64,000 nt of DNA, from assembly GCF_002237595.1 (NCBI RefSeq), contig NZ_CP022529.1, forward strand, positions 124,001 to 188,000, read 5' to 3'. Position numbers and translations under genes: made by a program. This DNA comes from Labrenzia sp. VG12 (GTDB lineage: Bacteria; Pseudomonadota; Alphaproteobacteria; Rhizobiales; Stappiaceae). Shown here piece by piece: positions 44,405-53,145 of the stretch (the first letter of the stretch is position 1; each line of letters begins with the position of its first letter). Under the pieces are notes generated by a model. That model did not search any database, was not told where the DNA came from, and saw only the letters and a program-made list of their open reading frames with translations.

Positions 44405-46402
44405 CTAGGCTCGGCTGCGCATCTGGTTTTCGGCAGCTTCGGTGCCTGCAAGCGGCAGTCCATGGACAACGCCGCTTGAGGTGGCGGCCTCCCGAATGTC
44501 GTCAAAAGCCTGCGGACGGGCAAAATGGTAGCCCTGGACAAGACGGCAATGCATGGCCTCCAGCAATTCGCACTGATGGCTTTCCTCGACCCCTTCCACG
44601 ACGCAGGTGATCTGCATCGACCGGCACAGGTTCAAGATGGAGTGCACAACACCACATGCGACCGGGTCCTTGATCCCGGCGACGAAACTGCGGTCGATCT
44701 TGACACAGTCGATGGGCAGACGGTGCAGATATCCAAGGCTGGAATAACCGGTGCCGAAGTCGTCGAGCGCCAGCTTCACGCCTGCGGCGCGCAGCATCAA
44801 CAGGCAGCTTTCGGCAATCTCGTAGCTGCCGATGACCGAAGTTTCCGTGATTTCAAACGTGATGCGGCGCGGATCCATTTCCCGCCGCCGAATGATGTCC
44901 AGAAGCTCCGAAACGGTTTCCCGCGAGGTAATGTCGTGAGCCGAGAGGTTGAAAGCCAGGCTGAGTTCCCCGGGCAGGGCCTGGATCTGCTCGACCGCCT
45001 TCTCGAACAAGCAGACGGTCAGGCGTTGGATTTGACCTGTTCTTTCGGCGATTGAAATGAACTTGTCCGGCGGCACTTTGCCAAGGCTTGGGCTGTCCCA
45101 TCGGGCAAGGGCTTCAAAGCCGATAGCGATACGTTCGGGCAGGGCAACGATCGGCTGAAAGTGGACCTGAAATTCGTTGCGGAGATCGGCTATCTGCAAC
45201 GCACTTTCAATGGCGCGTTCGGACCGGATGCGGGCTTCATGTTCGGACGAATAGACCGTGGTGCTGCCGCGAGACGTGGTCTTGGAATTGTAAAGCGCGT
45301 AGTCGGACCGGTCGAACAGAACGTGCGCCGACGTACCGGCTTCCGGGTAAAAGGCAATGCCGCAGGACGCTCCGACCGAGACCTGCAGATCGCCGATGCG
45401 GTAGGGCTCGCAAATCACGTCGCAGATTGTCTGGCCCGTGGCTGCCGCGTCTTCCAGCTCTCCGAGATAAAGAAATCCGAATTCGTCTCCCCCAAGGCGG
45501 CAGATCTCGACCTGATCAAGTCCGAGGGATTTCAGCCGGTTGCCGACTTCGGTCAGCAGCTGGTCACCGAGCTGGTGCCCATAAGTGTCGTTGATCGGCT
45601 TGAAACGGTCGAGATCGACCACCCCGACCGCAAACACACTGTCAGTGCCGTCCACTTGGTCGATCAGCGCCTCCAGCCTGTTGAAGAAATAACGCCGGTT
45701 GGGCAGGTCTGTCAGGGCGTCGGTCTGGGCAAGGCGGGCATTTTCCGCGTTCAGCCTTTCGGTTTCGCGTTGCTTCGCTGCCAGGTCCGACTGGGACTGA
45801 ATCAGTTTGCAGAAGCCATGGTAGCCATTGAAAAGCACCTGAAGGATGACCAGGCAGACCAGGAAGATGTTCAGTGCGATGGCGTTGTAGACGTCTTCGT
45901 TCTGGCTGAGATAGTGCACCAGGTAAGGCACGGTCACGATGAACATGACCATCAGGGCCGCCTGGGGCAAATGCATCAGGCAGAAGATGCAGCCGATCAC
46001 CGTGATGGCGATGAACAGGGCAACATGGCCGCGTTCGGAGGGGCCACCGAAACTGTCGAGACTGAGGGACCAGGAAATATAAATGACGGCGACGATGCTA
46101 CCGAGCACGACCGTCTGACGCATCTTCCGGATCGCCTCGTCCGGTCCCAGCACCACGTTGCGTGCGCGGATCCAGGCTGCGAGACGAACCGTGGTCAAAA
46201 CCAGGATCGGCGCCAGGATGCCGACGGTCAGATAGCGTGGCGCGGCGTCGAAATGCGTATAGGAAACAGCGATGGCATTGACCATCAGCAAGGCGTAAAG
46301 GGACGGAATCTGGGTCTTCAGCTCGTTGTACTGCGCCTGTGCAATGTCTGGACGACTGGGGTCAATCATCATCCATCTTATGAAAGCCCGGACTTTTTCC
46401 AT
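44405..46402 (-). CDS. Membrane GGDEF/EAL protein
   Basis: A 665-residue protein. About five membrane helices lie in the first ~200 residues (MASE-like), followed by a short coiled coil, a GGDEF domain and an EAL domain. The GGDEF signature is intact (CRLGGDEFGFLYL); the sequence five residues before it (LDQVEI) does not contain RxxD, so no I-site. The EAL signature is FEALARWDSP, with the later metal/catalytic segment LALDDFGTGYSSLGYLHRLP. Either or both activities may operate. It is transcribed toward the DUF2293 gene. Confidence 0.92.
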   Translation of the reverse strand: MEKVRAFIRWMMIDPSRPDIAQAQYNELKTQIPSLYALLMVNAIAVSYTHFDAAPRYLTVGILAPILVLTTVRLAAWIRARNVVLGPDEAIRKMRQTVVLGSIVAVIYISWSLSLDSFGGPSERGHVALFIAITVIGCIFCLMHLPQAALMVMFIVTVPYLVHYLSQNEDVYNAIALNIFLVCLVILQVLFNGYHGFCKLIQSQSDLAAKQRETERLNAENARLAQTDALTDLPNRRYFFNRLEALIDQVDGTDSVFAVGVVDLDRFKPINDTYGHQLGDQLLTEVGNRLKSLGLDQVEICRLGGDEFGFLYLGELEDAAATGQTICDVICEPYRIGDLQVSVGASCGIAFYPEAGTSAHVLFDRSDYALYNSKTTSRGSTTVYSSEHEARIRSERAIESALQIADLRNEFQVHFQPIVALPERIAIGFEALARWDSPSLGKVPPDKFISIAERTGQIQRLTVCLFEKAVEQIQALPGELSLAFNLSAHDITSRETVSELLDIIRRREMDPRRITFEITETSVIGSYEIAESCLLMLRAAGVKLALDDFGTGYSSLGYLHRLPIDCVKIDRSFVAGIKDPVACGVVHSILNLCRSMQITCVVEGVEESHQCELLEAMHCRLVQGYHFARPQAFDDIREAATSSGVVHGLPLAGTEAAENQMRSRA

Positions 46403-46782
46403 TCTTCCCTCCGCAACAAATCCTTGTATCAGTGCGAACGTAAATATTTGTTTGAGATAAAACTTTCAGTTTCTTGAATTAAACTTCGGATTACGGAGTG
46501 ATCGCATTTTTTAGCTTGGGTGATCGTTGGAAAGCCCTTGGGTCGGCCTTGGCAAGGAGCAATTGATACACGAATGAATGCAGAAGAATGTTCAAGTTAC
46601 GACCAAATGGTGCAGAATTACTCCAGTCTATCCTGACTTGACCCGATTTTCGCAAACCGCGCCCGTTTACCCTAACAAGTTTACGTAGGGGCGTCAGGGT
46701 TTTGTCGCAGGACCGGGTAATTGGCTCACAATAAGAAAAGCTGACTATTTTTTTATCGGCCAAATGCGCTATATAGAAACGC
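46403..46782. other. Divergent promoter region
   Basis: About 380 AT-rich bases between the leftward GGDEF/EAL gene and the rightward SufR-like gene, with no supported gene. A TATATA hexamer at 46770-46775 lies only 7 bases before the sufR-like start codon, with no ribosome-binding site between, so that mRNA may be leaderless. Confidence 0.5.
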
Positions 46783-47409
46783 ATGGCAGATCGAACGAGA
46801 ACACGTCTCTTGAATGCGCTGAAGTCGTCCGGACCGCAGACGGCCGCAGATCTTGCGACCGGGCTGAAGGTGACGACGGTTGCCGTTCGCCAGCATCTTG
46901 ATGGCTTGCATCAGGATGAGCTGGTCGATTTTGAAGATGTGAAAGGATCCGTGGGGCGGCCCAAGCGGGTCTGGGCCCTGACATCCGCCGGCCACCAGCA
47001 GTTTCCGGACAGCCATTCCAACCTGGTACTGGGTCTGCTCAATGGCATGAGCGAGATCTTCGGCGAAGACGGTCTTGAAAAGCTGATCGCCCACAGGGAG
47101 GCTGAAAGCCGGAAAACCTACTCGGAGGCCGTTGCGGCCGTAGCTGACCTTCCCGGCAAGCTGGACGCACTGGCCCGGCTGCGCACACAGGAAGGCTACA
47201 TGGCCGAGGTGACCAGAGACGGTAACGGTTACCTTCTCATCGAGAATCATTGTTCTATCTGCGCTGCTGCGACTGCCTGCCAGGGCTTTTGCCGCTCCGA
47301 GCTGAAGCTCTTCAAGGACGTTCTGGGTCCTGACATACAGGTTGAACGGACAGAGCATCAGCTTTCCGGCGATCGCCGCTGCGTTTACAGGATTGAATCT
47401 CGCGCCTGA
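46783..47409 (+). CDS. SufR-like Fe-S-sensing transcriptional regulator
   Basis: A 208-residue protein. The N-terminal helix-turn-helix (TAADLATGLKVTTVAVRQHL, GSVGRPKRVWALT) matches the SufR/ArsR-like branch. The C-terminal half has the family Cys cluster: C157, C160, C166, C170 in NHCSICAAATACQGFC, plus C200 in RRCVYRI. In SufR-type repressors these Cys bind an iron-sulfur cluster whose loss relieves repression. No suf genes are near; 27 bases downstream starts an ABC exporter gene, probably in the same transcript and its target. A near-absent leader suggests leaderless translation. Confidence 0.87.
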   Translation: MADRTRTRLLNALKSSGPQTAADLATGLKVTTVAVRQHLDGLHQDELVDFEDVKGSVGRPKRVWALTSAGHQQFPDSHSNLVLGLLNGMSEIFGEDGLEKLIAHREAESRKTYSEAVAAVADLPGKLDALARLRTQEGYMAEVTRDGNGYLLIENHCSICAAATACQGFCRSELKLFKDVLGPDIQVERTEHQLSGDRRCVYRIESRA

Positions 47410-47436
47410 TCGGCGCTTCCAAAAGGACCACCAGAC

Positions 47437-49320
47437 GTGTCACCAGTTGGGCCGGCTCTGAAACGGCTGTTGGAGGCCTATTTCCGGCCGTTCGAGACGC
47501 AGATCAAGCCGCTGGATCTGCCGATCACCCCCTTGCCGGACAAGGGGCCGGTTCATCTTGTCTGGCACTTCGCCAAGCTGTTCCGCTGGCAGCTGGCGAT
47601 TGTCTCTGTTCTTGGCATGCTTGCGTCCAGCCTGGGGCTGGCCGCGATCTGGGCCATTGCCTTTGTTGTCGACGGCCTGACCAGCGAAGGCGTTCGGCCG
47701 TTTCTGGAAGCAAATGCCTGGCTTATGGGCGTCTTTTTCATCCTGTTCGTGATTGTCGATCCGCTGGTCTTCCTGCTGCGTGAGACCTTTGGCGCCCAGA
47801 CCGTGCGCATCCTGCTGCCTGCCGCGATGCGCTGGCAGGCGCACAAGGCGGTGGAAAGCCAGGATCTGGCATTTTTCGAAGACACGTTCGCCGGTCAGGT
47901 CGCCTCCCGCATCGCCCAGATGACGATGTCCGTGCACCGGCAGCTGATGCTGGCAATCGGCACGATACCGTTCTTGACGATCCAGTTCGGCGGGTCGTTC
48001 ATGCTGTTGCTTGCCCTGGCCTGGCCGCTGGCGGTTCCGGTTTTCTTCTGGATCCTGGCCAATTGCCTGGTCGCCTGGGCCGCCATTCCGGCGTATATGC
48101 AGCGTTCTGCAAAGGTCGCTGCCGCCAATTCCCGGGCAACCGGCGCCATGACCGATGTCTATTCCAACATCGCCATGGTCAAACTGTTCGCTGCTGAAGA
48201 TTCCGAAGCCGGTGCGATCCGCAGGGTGCTGGGAGAAACCATCGACACGCGCCACAGCGAAAATCGCTCTTACATCCTGACCGACAGCGCGGTCTATTTC
48301 CTCAATGTACTGCTGTTGCTGTCGGTCACCGTGATCGGCTTCTGGGGCATGCTGTCGGGCTTTGTGACCCTCGGCGACTTTGTGGCCGGTCTGACGGTCA
48401 CCCGCTCCCTGTCAGGGGCTTCCTCCAGTTTCATCGGCGTTGGCCAGTCGATCACCAGCACGCTCGGCACGATCAGGGACGCGATGCCGATCATGACCAG
48501 CCGGCCGGAAATCACAGACCGGGCCGGGGCGGCCGAGTTGGAAGTCAAGGGAGGTGAAATCCGTTTTGACAGGGTTGCCTTTGCCTATCAGCGTGACCGC
48601 GAGCCGGTCCTGAAAGATTTCAGCCTCAAGATCGAGGCCGGGGAGCGGGTCGGGCTGGTCGGCCTGTCGGGCGCCGGCAAGTCAACCGTGATTTCCCTTC
48701 TGATGCGTCTGCGCGACGTGACGTCGGGCAGCATCACGATTGACGGCCAGAATGTGCGCGGCGTGACCCAGGCCTCGCTGCGCAGCCGCATCGGCGTCGT
48801 CACCCAGGACATCTCCCTGTTGAACCGCTCCATCCGTGACAATATCCGCTATGGCAGGCCCGAGGCTTCGGACGAGGACATCCGCGAGATTGCCCGGGCT
48901 GCCGAAGCCCTGGATTTCATCGAAGCGCAGAAAGACAGCAAGGATCGCGAAGGCCTGGATGCCCATGTCGGTGACCGGGGCGTAAAGCTCTCCGGTGGCC
49001 AGCGTCAGCGCATTACCATTGCAAGGGTGCTGCTGAAAGACGCCCCGATCCTGATCCTGGACGAAGCCACATCCGCGCTCGACAGCGAAGCGGAACTGGC
49101 CATCCAGCAGAACCTTGCGCGCATGATGGAAGGGCGCACGACACTGGCTGTCGCGCACAGACTGTCGACCATTGCGGCCATGGACCGTCTTGTCGTCATG
49201 GACAAGGGCAGGATCATCGAGGAAGGCAGTCACCGGGAACTGCTGCAACAGGGCGGGCTTTACGCAACGCTCTGGGAGCGCCAGTCAGGCGGCTTTCTGG
49301 CGCTCAGCGCCGCGGAGTAA
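47437..49320 (+). CDS. ABC exporter, fused permease-ATPase (ABCB type)
   Basis: A 627-residue half-transporter. A membrane domain with about six helices occupies ~50-340. The ATPase domain has Walker A VGLSGAGKSTVISLL, Q-loop VVTQDISLLNRSI, signature KLSGGQRQRI, Walker B ILILDEATSALDSEAE and the switch VAHRLSTIAAMD. Such exporters act as dimers to move lipids, drugs, peptides or (ABCB7/Atm1 type) glutathione-sulfur compounds. Its pairing with a SufR-like Fe-S regulator hints at a link to redox or Fe-S metabolism, but the sequence does not show a typical Atm1 signature that I recognise. The start codon is GTG, with AAGGA 10 bases upstream. Confidence 0.92.
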   Translation: MSPVGPALKRLLEAYFRPFETQIKPLDLPITPLPDKGPVHLVWHFAKLFRWQLAIVSVLGMLASSLGLAAIWAIAFVVDGLTSEGVRPFLEANAWLMGVFFILFVIVDPLVFLLRETFGAQTVRILLPAAMRWQAHKAVESQDLAFFEDTFAGQVASRIAQMTMSVHRQLMLAIGTIPFLTIQFGGSFMLLLALAWPLAVPVFFWILANCLVAWAAIPAYMQRSAKVAAANSRATGAMTDVYSNIAMVKLFAAEDSEAGAIRRVLGETIDTRHSENRSYILTDSAVYFLNVLLLLSVTVIGFWGMLSGFVTLGDFVAGLTVTRSLSGASSSFIGVGQSITSTLGTIRDAMPIMTSRPEITDRAGAAELEVKGGEIRFDRVAFAYQRDREPVLKDFSLKIEAGERVGLVGLSGAGKSTVISLLMRLRDVTSGSITIDGQNVRGVTQASLRSRIGVVTQDISLLNRSIRDNIRYGRPEASDEDIREIARAAEALDFIEAQKDSKDREGLDAHVGDRGVKLSGGQRQRITIARVLLKDAPILILDEATSALDSEAELAIQQNLARMMEGRTTLAVAHRLSTIAAMDRLVVMDKGRIIEEGSHRELLQQGGLYATLWERQSGGFLALSAAE

Positions 49321-49329
49321 GGCAGGGGC

Positions 49330-50421
49330 CTACTTTCGGCGCAAGATGACCTCCAGCAGCCATTGTTCCAGCGCCAGGGCGCTTGTCCGCTCCCGGTAAA
49401 TGGCTTCGTAGCGATCGAAAAACATCTGCTCGAGCCGGTCCGCACTCATGGTCTCACTTGCGGAAGGGGCAAACAGTTGCGTGCGCAATGTCGAGGCGGC
49501 AAAGGCGCGCGTATAGCCCGTGTAACGACGGGCATAGTCTTCCGGGTCCGCCGCAGATCCGGCAAAGATGTCGCCGGGAGCGACCGTGATGACTTCCACC
49601 GTGTCGATCTCGAAAAGCTGCGAAAGTTCCGGATCAGCCTCGATGCACTCCCGGGCCTCCCGGGCCGTCAGGAACCAGAGCCCGAACACGAATCTTTCCG
49701 CGACCTGCCTGTCCAGCAGGCCATCATCGACCATGCCGGCGGTCACTTCCTGCATGGTCCGATAGAGCGTACGGCCAGCCGCCGCCGTGCCATTGATCTC
49801 ATCCGGTTCGGGAATGGCACCAAGCGCCGAGACATAGAGGTAACCGCCCGGCTGCAGCTCTTTGGCGCGCTGACGCAGGAACAGGGCCCAGTCGGACCGG
49901 GCGCGCGTCCACATGGCGTCCCTGGCCGGTCCGGTCAGATCGGCGAACCAGAGTGTGTCAGGGGCCGTGAGCTGGACGGGCCCGTTGAGCCAGTGGCTGG
50001 CAAAAAAACAGGTTGCCAGCGAAACGCTGCCCACCGGCATCATGCGCTCGTAAAAGGAGCCGACCGAGGTCATGACCAGCGCAGCACTTGCGTTTTTGGC
50101 ATAGCCGCTGTCGCCCTGGATCAGGCCGATCAGGGCATTCCAGTCATTTCCCGGCTGGTCGGCATGACAGACGGTCATCGGTTTTTCGGGAACGCGTTGC
50201 CGCCAGATGTCCAGTGCTGGCCGAACGGTCTCAATGGTGCTTTGTCCCGGACCGCAGCCGAAGTCGGCAAATGTCAGTGTTTCGGAAGTTTTGGCAACTC
50301 GTGCGGCCAGGTCGGAAATCACACCTGCGTTTCGGAGTGCGTTTTGCTGCTGGGCCGTCGAATTGGCGTTGTAATCGACCATCCCGTCCGTTGCCCGGTC
50401 GCCCTTGTTCTGATCCGTCAT
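49330..50421 (-). CDS. SABATH-type (plant-like) carboxyl methyltransferase
   Basis: A 363-residue SAM-dependent methyltransferase with the hallmarks of the SABATH family known from plant salicylate, jasmonate, IAA and caffeine methyltransferases: DYNANSTAQQ (plant 'SYAKNS..Q'), the SAM motif FADFGCGPGQSTIET (51-65), HADQPGNDWNALIGLI (86-101) and SVGSFYERMMPVGSVSLATC (119-138) followed by SHWL. Plant enzymes methylate carboxyl or ring-N groups of small aromatic or acidic metabolites; the bacterial substrate is unknown. It is divergent from an XRE regulator with about 300 bases between starts. GGGAGGA lies about 8 bases before its start codon. Confidence 0.85.
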   Translation of the reverse strand: MTDQNKGDRATDGMVDYNANSTAQQQNALRNAGVISDLAARVAKTSETLTFADFGCGPGQSTIETVRPALDIWRQRVPEKPMTVCHADQPGNDWNALIGLIQGDSGYAKNASAALVMTSVGSFYERMMPVGSVSLATCFFASHWLNGPVQLTAPDTLWFADLTGPARDAMWTRARSDWALFLRQRAKELQPGGYLYVSALGAIPEPDEINGTAAAGRTLYRTMQEVTAGMVDDGLLDRQVAERFVFGLWFLTAREARECIEADPELSQLFEIDTVEVITVAPGDIFAGSAADPEDYARRYTGYTRAFAASTLRTQLFAPSASETMSADRLEQMFFDRYEAIYRERTSALALEQWLLEVILRRK

Positions 50422-50720
50422 GACGTCCTCCCGCGCAAAGGGTCGGGCAGGGCCCGGTTCGTGTCAATGCTTCGGCATGGGCCAGCCTTGCAACCTTAAG
50501 CTCGTGAGGGAGGAAGAATTGACGGCGGCGGCAGCAATTGTCTCTGATGGGAAATGCTCGTGCAGCGGCCTGATCGATGATCTCGCGTCTAGCGTGGGCT
50601 GCCAAAGCAAAGTCGCTATCTTGAGAGCTTTGCAGTCCCGGCGAGATAGGCGTGGATGGTGCCGGGTGAGCACCAGGGCGCGCTGTTGATTTTCCGAAAC
50701 GTAGATGACAATACTCCCGC

Positions 50721-51566
50721 ATGGATAAAAGAGACCGTGCCGATCTGTTCCGGGAACGCCTGTCCGATGCCTTGCGCAGCCGGGACATGAATCGCAGCGA
50801 TCTGGCGCGCGGTGCCAATCTGGACCGCTCCACGGTCTCCCAGCTTCTGTCGGAAGATGCGCCGCGCCTGCCCAATGGTCAGGCGCTTGCAGCGATTGCA
50901 ACGGCGTTGAGCGTGTCCTCGGACTGGCTTCTTGGTCTGTCGACACACCGAGGAGCCGCTGCGGAAATTCTCGATCAGGCGGTGCAGGTTGCGGAGACAG
51001 AGCGCCACCCGGTGGATGAGCATCTGCTTGCCTGGTTTCGCGATGCGGTTGGCGCCAAGATCCGCCATGTACCGGCCAACCTGCCGGACGTTCTCAAGAC
51101 TGAATCCGTTCTGGCCTATGAATATGCCGGCGAAACACTGCGCACGGCGGATCAGGCGATTACAGGAACGCGCGACCAGCGCGCGCTGCTGCACCGGGCG
51201 GAATCCGACATGGAAATAGCGCTCTCCAAGGAAGCGCTGGAAGGCTTTGCGCGCGGCGAGGGGCTCTGGGCCGGGTTGACGGAGGCCGCACGCCGCCAGC
51301 AGCTGGACGTCATGGGGCATACGCTGAACGAACTTTACCCGTCGTTGCGCCTTCATCTGTTCGGTGCAACAGACCGGTTTTCAGCTCCGTTTACGGTCTT
51401 CGGCCAGAAATGGGCGGCGCTTTATCTGGGGCAGCGCTATCTCGCGTTTTCCAACACCCGGCATGTCCAGCTTTTCGCGGGTCACTTCGACGATCTCGTC
51501 CGCCACGCCCTGATCCGCTCTCACGAAGCGGGGCAATTTGCGTTGGACCTGAGCAAGAAAGTCTGA
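50721..51566 (+). CDS. XRE-type helix-turn-helix regulator with C-terminal sensor-like domain
   Basis: A 281-residue protein. Residues ~10-65 form a Cro/CI-like helix-turn-helix (RSDLARGANLDRSTVSQLLS, ALAAIATALSVSSDWLLGLS). The remaining ~200 residues form an alpha/beta domain (SDMEIALSKEALEGFARGEG, LHLFGATDRFSAPFTVFGQK, LYLGQRYLAFSNTRHVQLFA) that I do not recognise as a named family but that recurs with such HTH domains. It is divergent from the SABATH methyltransferase gene and is its best candidate regulator. A strong hairpin follows one base after the stop codon. Confidence 0.85.
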   Translation: MDKRDRADLFRERLSDALRSRDMNRSDLARGANLDRSTVSQLLSEDAPRLPNGQALAAIATALSVSSDWLLGLSTHRGAAAEILDQAVQVAETERHPVDEHLLAWFRDAVGAKIRHVPANLPDVLKTESVLAYEYAGETLRTADQAITGTRDQRALLHRAESDMEIALSKEALEGFARGEGLWAGLTEAARRQQLDVMGHTLNELYPSLRLHLFGATDRFSAPFTVFGQKWAALYLGQRYLAFSNTRHVQLFAGHFDDLVRHALIRSHEAGQFALDLSKKV

Positions 51567-51593
51567 GCCCCGGCATCAGGCAATAGCCGGGGC
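51567..51593 (+). terminator. Hairpin after the XRE gene
   Basis: GCCCCGGC, 11 bases, GCCGGGGC: a perfect 8-bp stem beginning right after the TGA. No T-run follows, so it is a probable but not certain terminator. Confidence 0.5.
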
Positions 51594-51718
51594 AGACAGG
51601 GGCCGACGCGGTCGGTCCGCGGCTGAAACCCCACCGAAATCTCGAAAAAAATGACGAAAGTGACGTAGCGCGTCCCTGGGTTGAGGTGCGCTTTAACTGA
51701 ATTCTTGATTGAAAAACA

Positions 51719-51746
51719 TTGACAATCCGTAACAAATGAATACATA
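51719..51746 (+). promoter_or_regulatory. Sigma-70-type promoter of the ribbon-helix-helix gene
   Basis: TTGACA at 51719-51724, a 16-base spacer, then TACATA as a -10 element. It lies 42 bases upstream of the ATG at 51789, in an AT-rich stretch, and overlaps the tandem palindromes. Confidence 0.6.
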
Positions 51747-51763
51747 TGTAAACGTATCGATAC
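51741..51763. promoter_or_regulatory. Two tandem 10-bp palindromes, likely RHH operator
   Basis: TACATATGTA (51741-51750) and GTATCGATAC (51754-51763) are both perfect palindromes, with centres 13 bases apart, covering the -10 and transcription start. Ribbon-helix-helix repressors bind such tandem short dyads, and the next gene encodes an RHH-like protein, so autorepression is the simplest reading. Confidence 0.6.
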
Positions 51764-51788
51764 AAATGATGACGAATTGGTAGGGCCA

Positions 51789-52295
51789 ATGCCGAAGAGC
51801 ATTCCGATCAGTGTCAGGCTCAGCGACGATGATGTCGCCTTCCTGGCAAGCTACGAGGTTCAGGGAGCGCGCACACCAAGCGACAAGCTCCGGGAAATTC
51901 TGAAGGCGGCCCGCGAGCGGGAAGAGGGTGTCCAGGACGTGTCGTCCTGTGAGGACCTGCTCCGTTCGATGGCGCGACCGGCTGAAAAGGGGCTGCGGCA
52001 ATTGCAGCGGGAGGCCGGGATCAGGTCAGACCTTGTCATCAAGCTGTATGAGCGGTTGCCGGAAATGTTCGCGGAGCTGGTTGCCTCAGCGCCCGGACCG
52101 ACCGGCGATGAAAACGAATTGAGGCGGTTTGAAGCGGATCTGTCTGCGGAACTGTTCTCGCTGATTGAGGAAATTTTTGATCTTGGACTGACGTCTCCAA
52201 GCCGGACCTACGACCCGGAACTGATGGACAGAAGGCTGAAGCCTATCCTGGAAATCGCCCGGATCTTGGACCAAAGGCGCCAGTCCGGGACCTGA
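51789..52295 (+). CDS. Ribbon-helix-helix-like protein with helical C-terminus
   Basis: A 168-residue protein. The first ~45 residues (IPISVRLSDDDVAFLASYEV, ARTPSDKLREILKAA) have the strand-helix-helix pattern of CopG/MetJ-type DNA-binding dimers. The rest is predicted all-helical and acidic (LPEMFAELVASAPG, LRRFEADLSAELFSLIEEIF) and matches no family I recognise. AGGG precedes the ATG. It lies 165 bases upstream of the PspA gene on the same strand, so it may regulate that operon as well as itself. Confidence 0.7.
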   Translation: MPKSIPISVRLSDDDVAFLASYEVQGARTPSDKLREILKAAREREEGVQDVSSCEDLLRSMARPAEKGLRQLQREAGIRSDLVIKLYERLPEMFAELVASAPGPTGDENELRRFEADLSAELFSLIEEIFDLGLTSPSRTYDPELMDRRLKPILEIARILDQRRQSGT

Positions 52296-52459
52296 GTGAA
52301 GGCGGAAATTTCAGTGTCCGCCGCCTGCAGGAGGAGCCGCTGCCTCAGCCTGTGGATTGCTCAGGTCCCTTTTATGGAGCCGGGTGCGGATGTCTCGACA
52401 GGGATGCCCGGGCCAGGCGGAATTTGAACATGTAACGCTTAACGGAAAGGGAGAAAATC

Positions 52460-53143
52460 ATGTCTGAAGGTCTTGTTACACGAGTAACCCGTCTTGTTTC
52501 TGGCGGTGTCAATCAACTTGTGGATTCCATTGAAAATGCGTCTCCCGAAACCGTCATGGCCGAAGCGATCCGGGAGGTTGACCGGGCCATCGACCAGGTG
52601 AGTGACGAGCTTGCCGCTGTGCTGGCCAACAAGCATCTGGCCAATACCAGGCTGGGTGACACCACCACCCGTCACGAGGAGTTGCAAGGGCAGGTGGGGC
52701 TCGCAGTCAAGGAAGGCCGGGACGAACTGGCTGAAGCGGCGATTGCCCGACAGCTGGATCTGGAAAGCCAGATTCCGGTTCTGGAAACGGCCGTGTCGGA
52801 AGCCAGCCGGGAAGAAAAGGAGCTGGAGGGCTATATCGATGCACTCCAGGCCCGCAAGCGGGAAATGGAGGCGGAGCTGGACAACTATCGCCGGTCCCAG
52901 CAGCAAACGGTCGCCGATGCCGCCAGCACCGGTTCTGCGGCGCCGAAAAACAGCGTCGAACGCAAGACCCGCAAGGCGGAGGAAACCTTTGACCGGGTCA
53001 TGAAAAACGCGACCGGGCTGCCGAGCGGCCAGGCTGCAGACATGGCCAGTGCCGGCAAACTGGCGGAACTCGATGAGCTGGCACGGCAGAACCGCGTGTC
53101 CGAACGCCTCGCTGCCCTGAAGGCCGCAGCGAGAGATGGCTGA
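52460..53143 (+). CDS. PspA/IM30 family protein
   Basis: A 227-residue, almost entirely helical coiled-coil protein. It has VNQLVDSIENASPETVMAEA, REVDRAIDQVSDELA and long heptad stretches up to KREMEAELDNYRRSQQQ, like PspA/IM30/YjfJ proteins that polymerise on damaged inner membrane. In many bacteria a YjfJ-type PspA is co-encoded with YqiJ and flotillin, exactly as here: the next gene starts 3 bases after this stop. The purine-rich AACGGAAAGGGAG is the ribosome-binding site. Confidence 0.9.
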   Translation: MSEGLVTRVTRLVSGGVNQLVDSIENASPETVMAEAIREVDRAIDQVSDELAAVLANKHLANTRLGDTTTRHEELQGQVGLAVKEGRDELAEAAIARQLDLESQIPVLETAVSEASREEKELEGYIDALQARKREMEAELDNYRRSQQQTVADAASTGSAAPKNSVERKTRKAEETFDRVMKNATGLPSGQAADMASAGKLAELDELARQNRVSERLAALKAAARDG

Positions 53144-53145
53144 GC

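Noticed and set aside
45161..46477. Rightward open frame of 438 codons opposite the second GGDEF/EAL gene
   Set aside because: Shadow of a gene with intact GGDEF and EAL signatures.
49330..50421. DsyB (DMSP synthesis methyltransferase)
   Set aside because: Considered because related marine bacteria carry it, but the motifs here are of the SABATH type, not the O-methyltransferase layout expected for DsyB.
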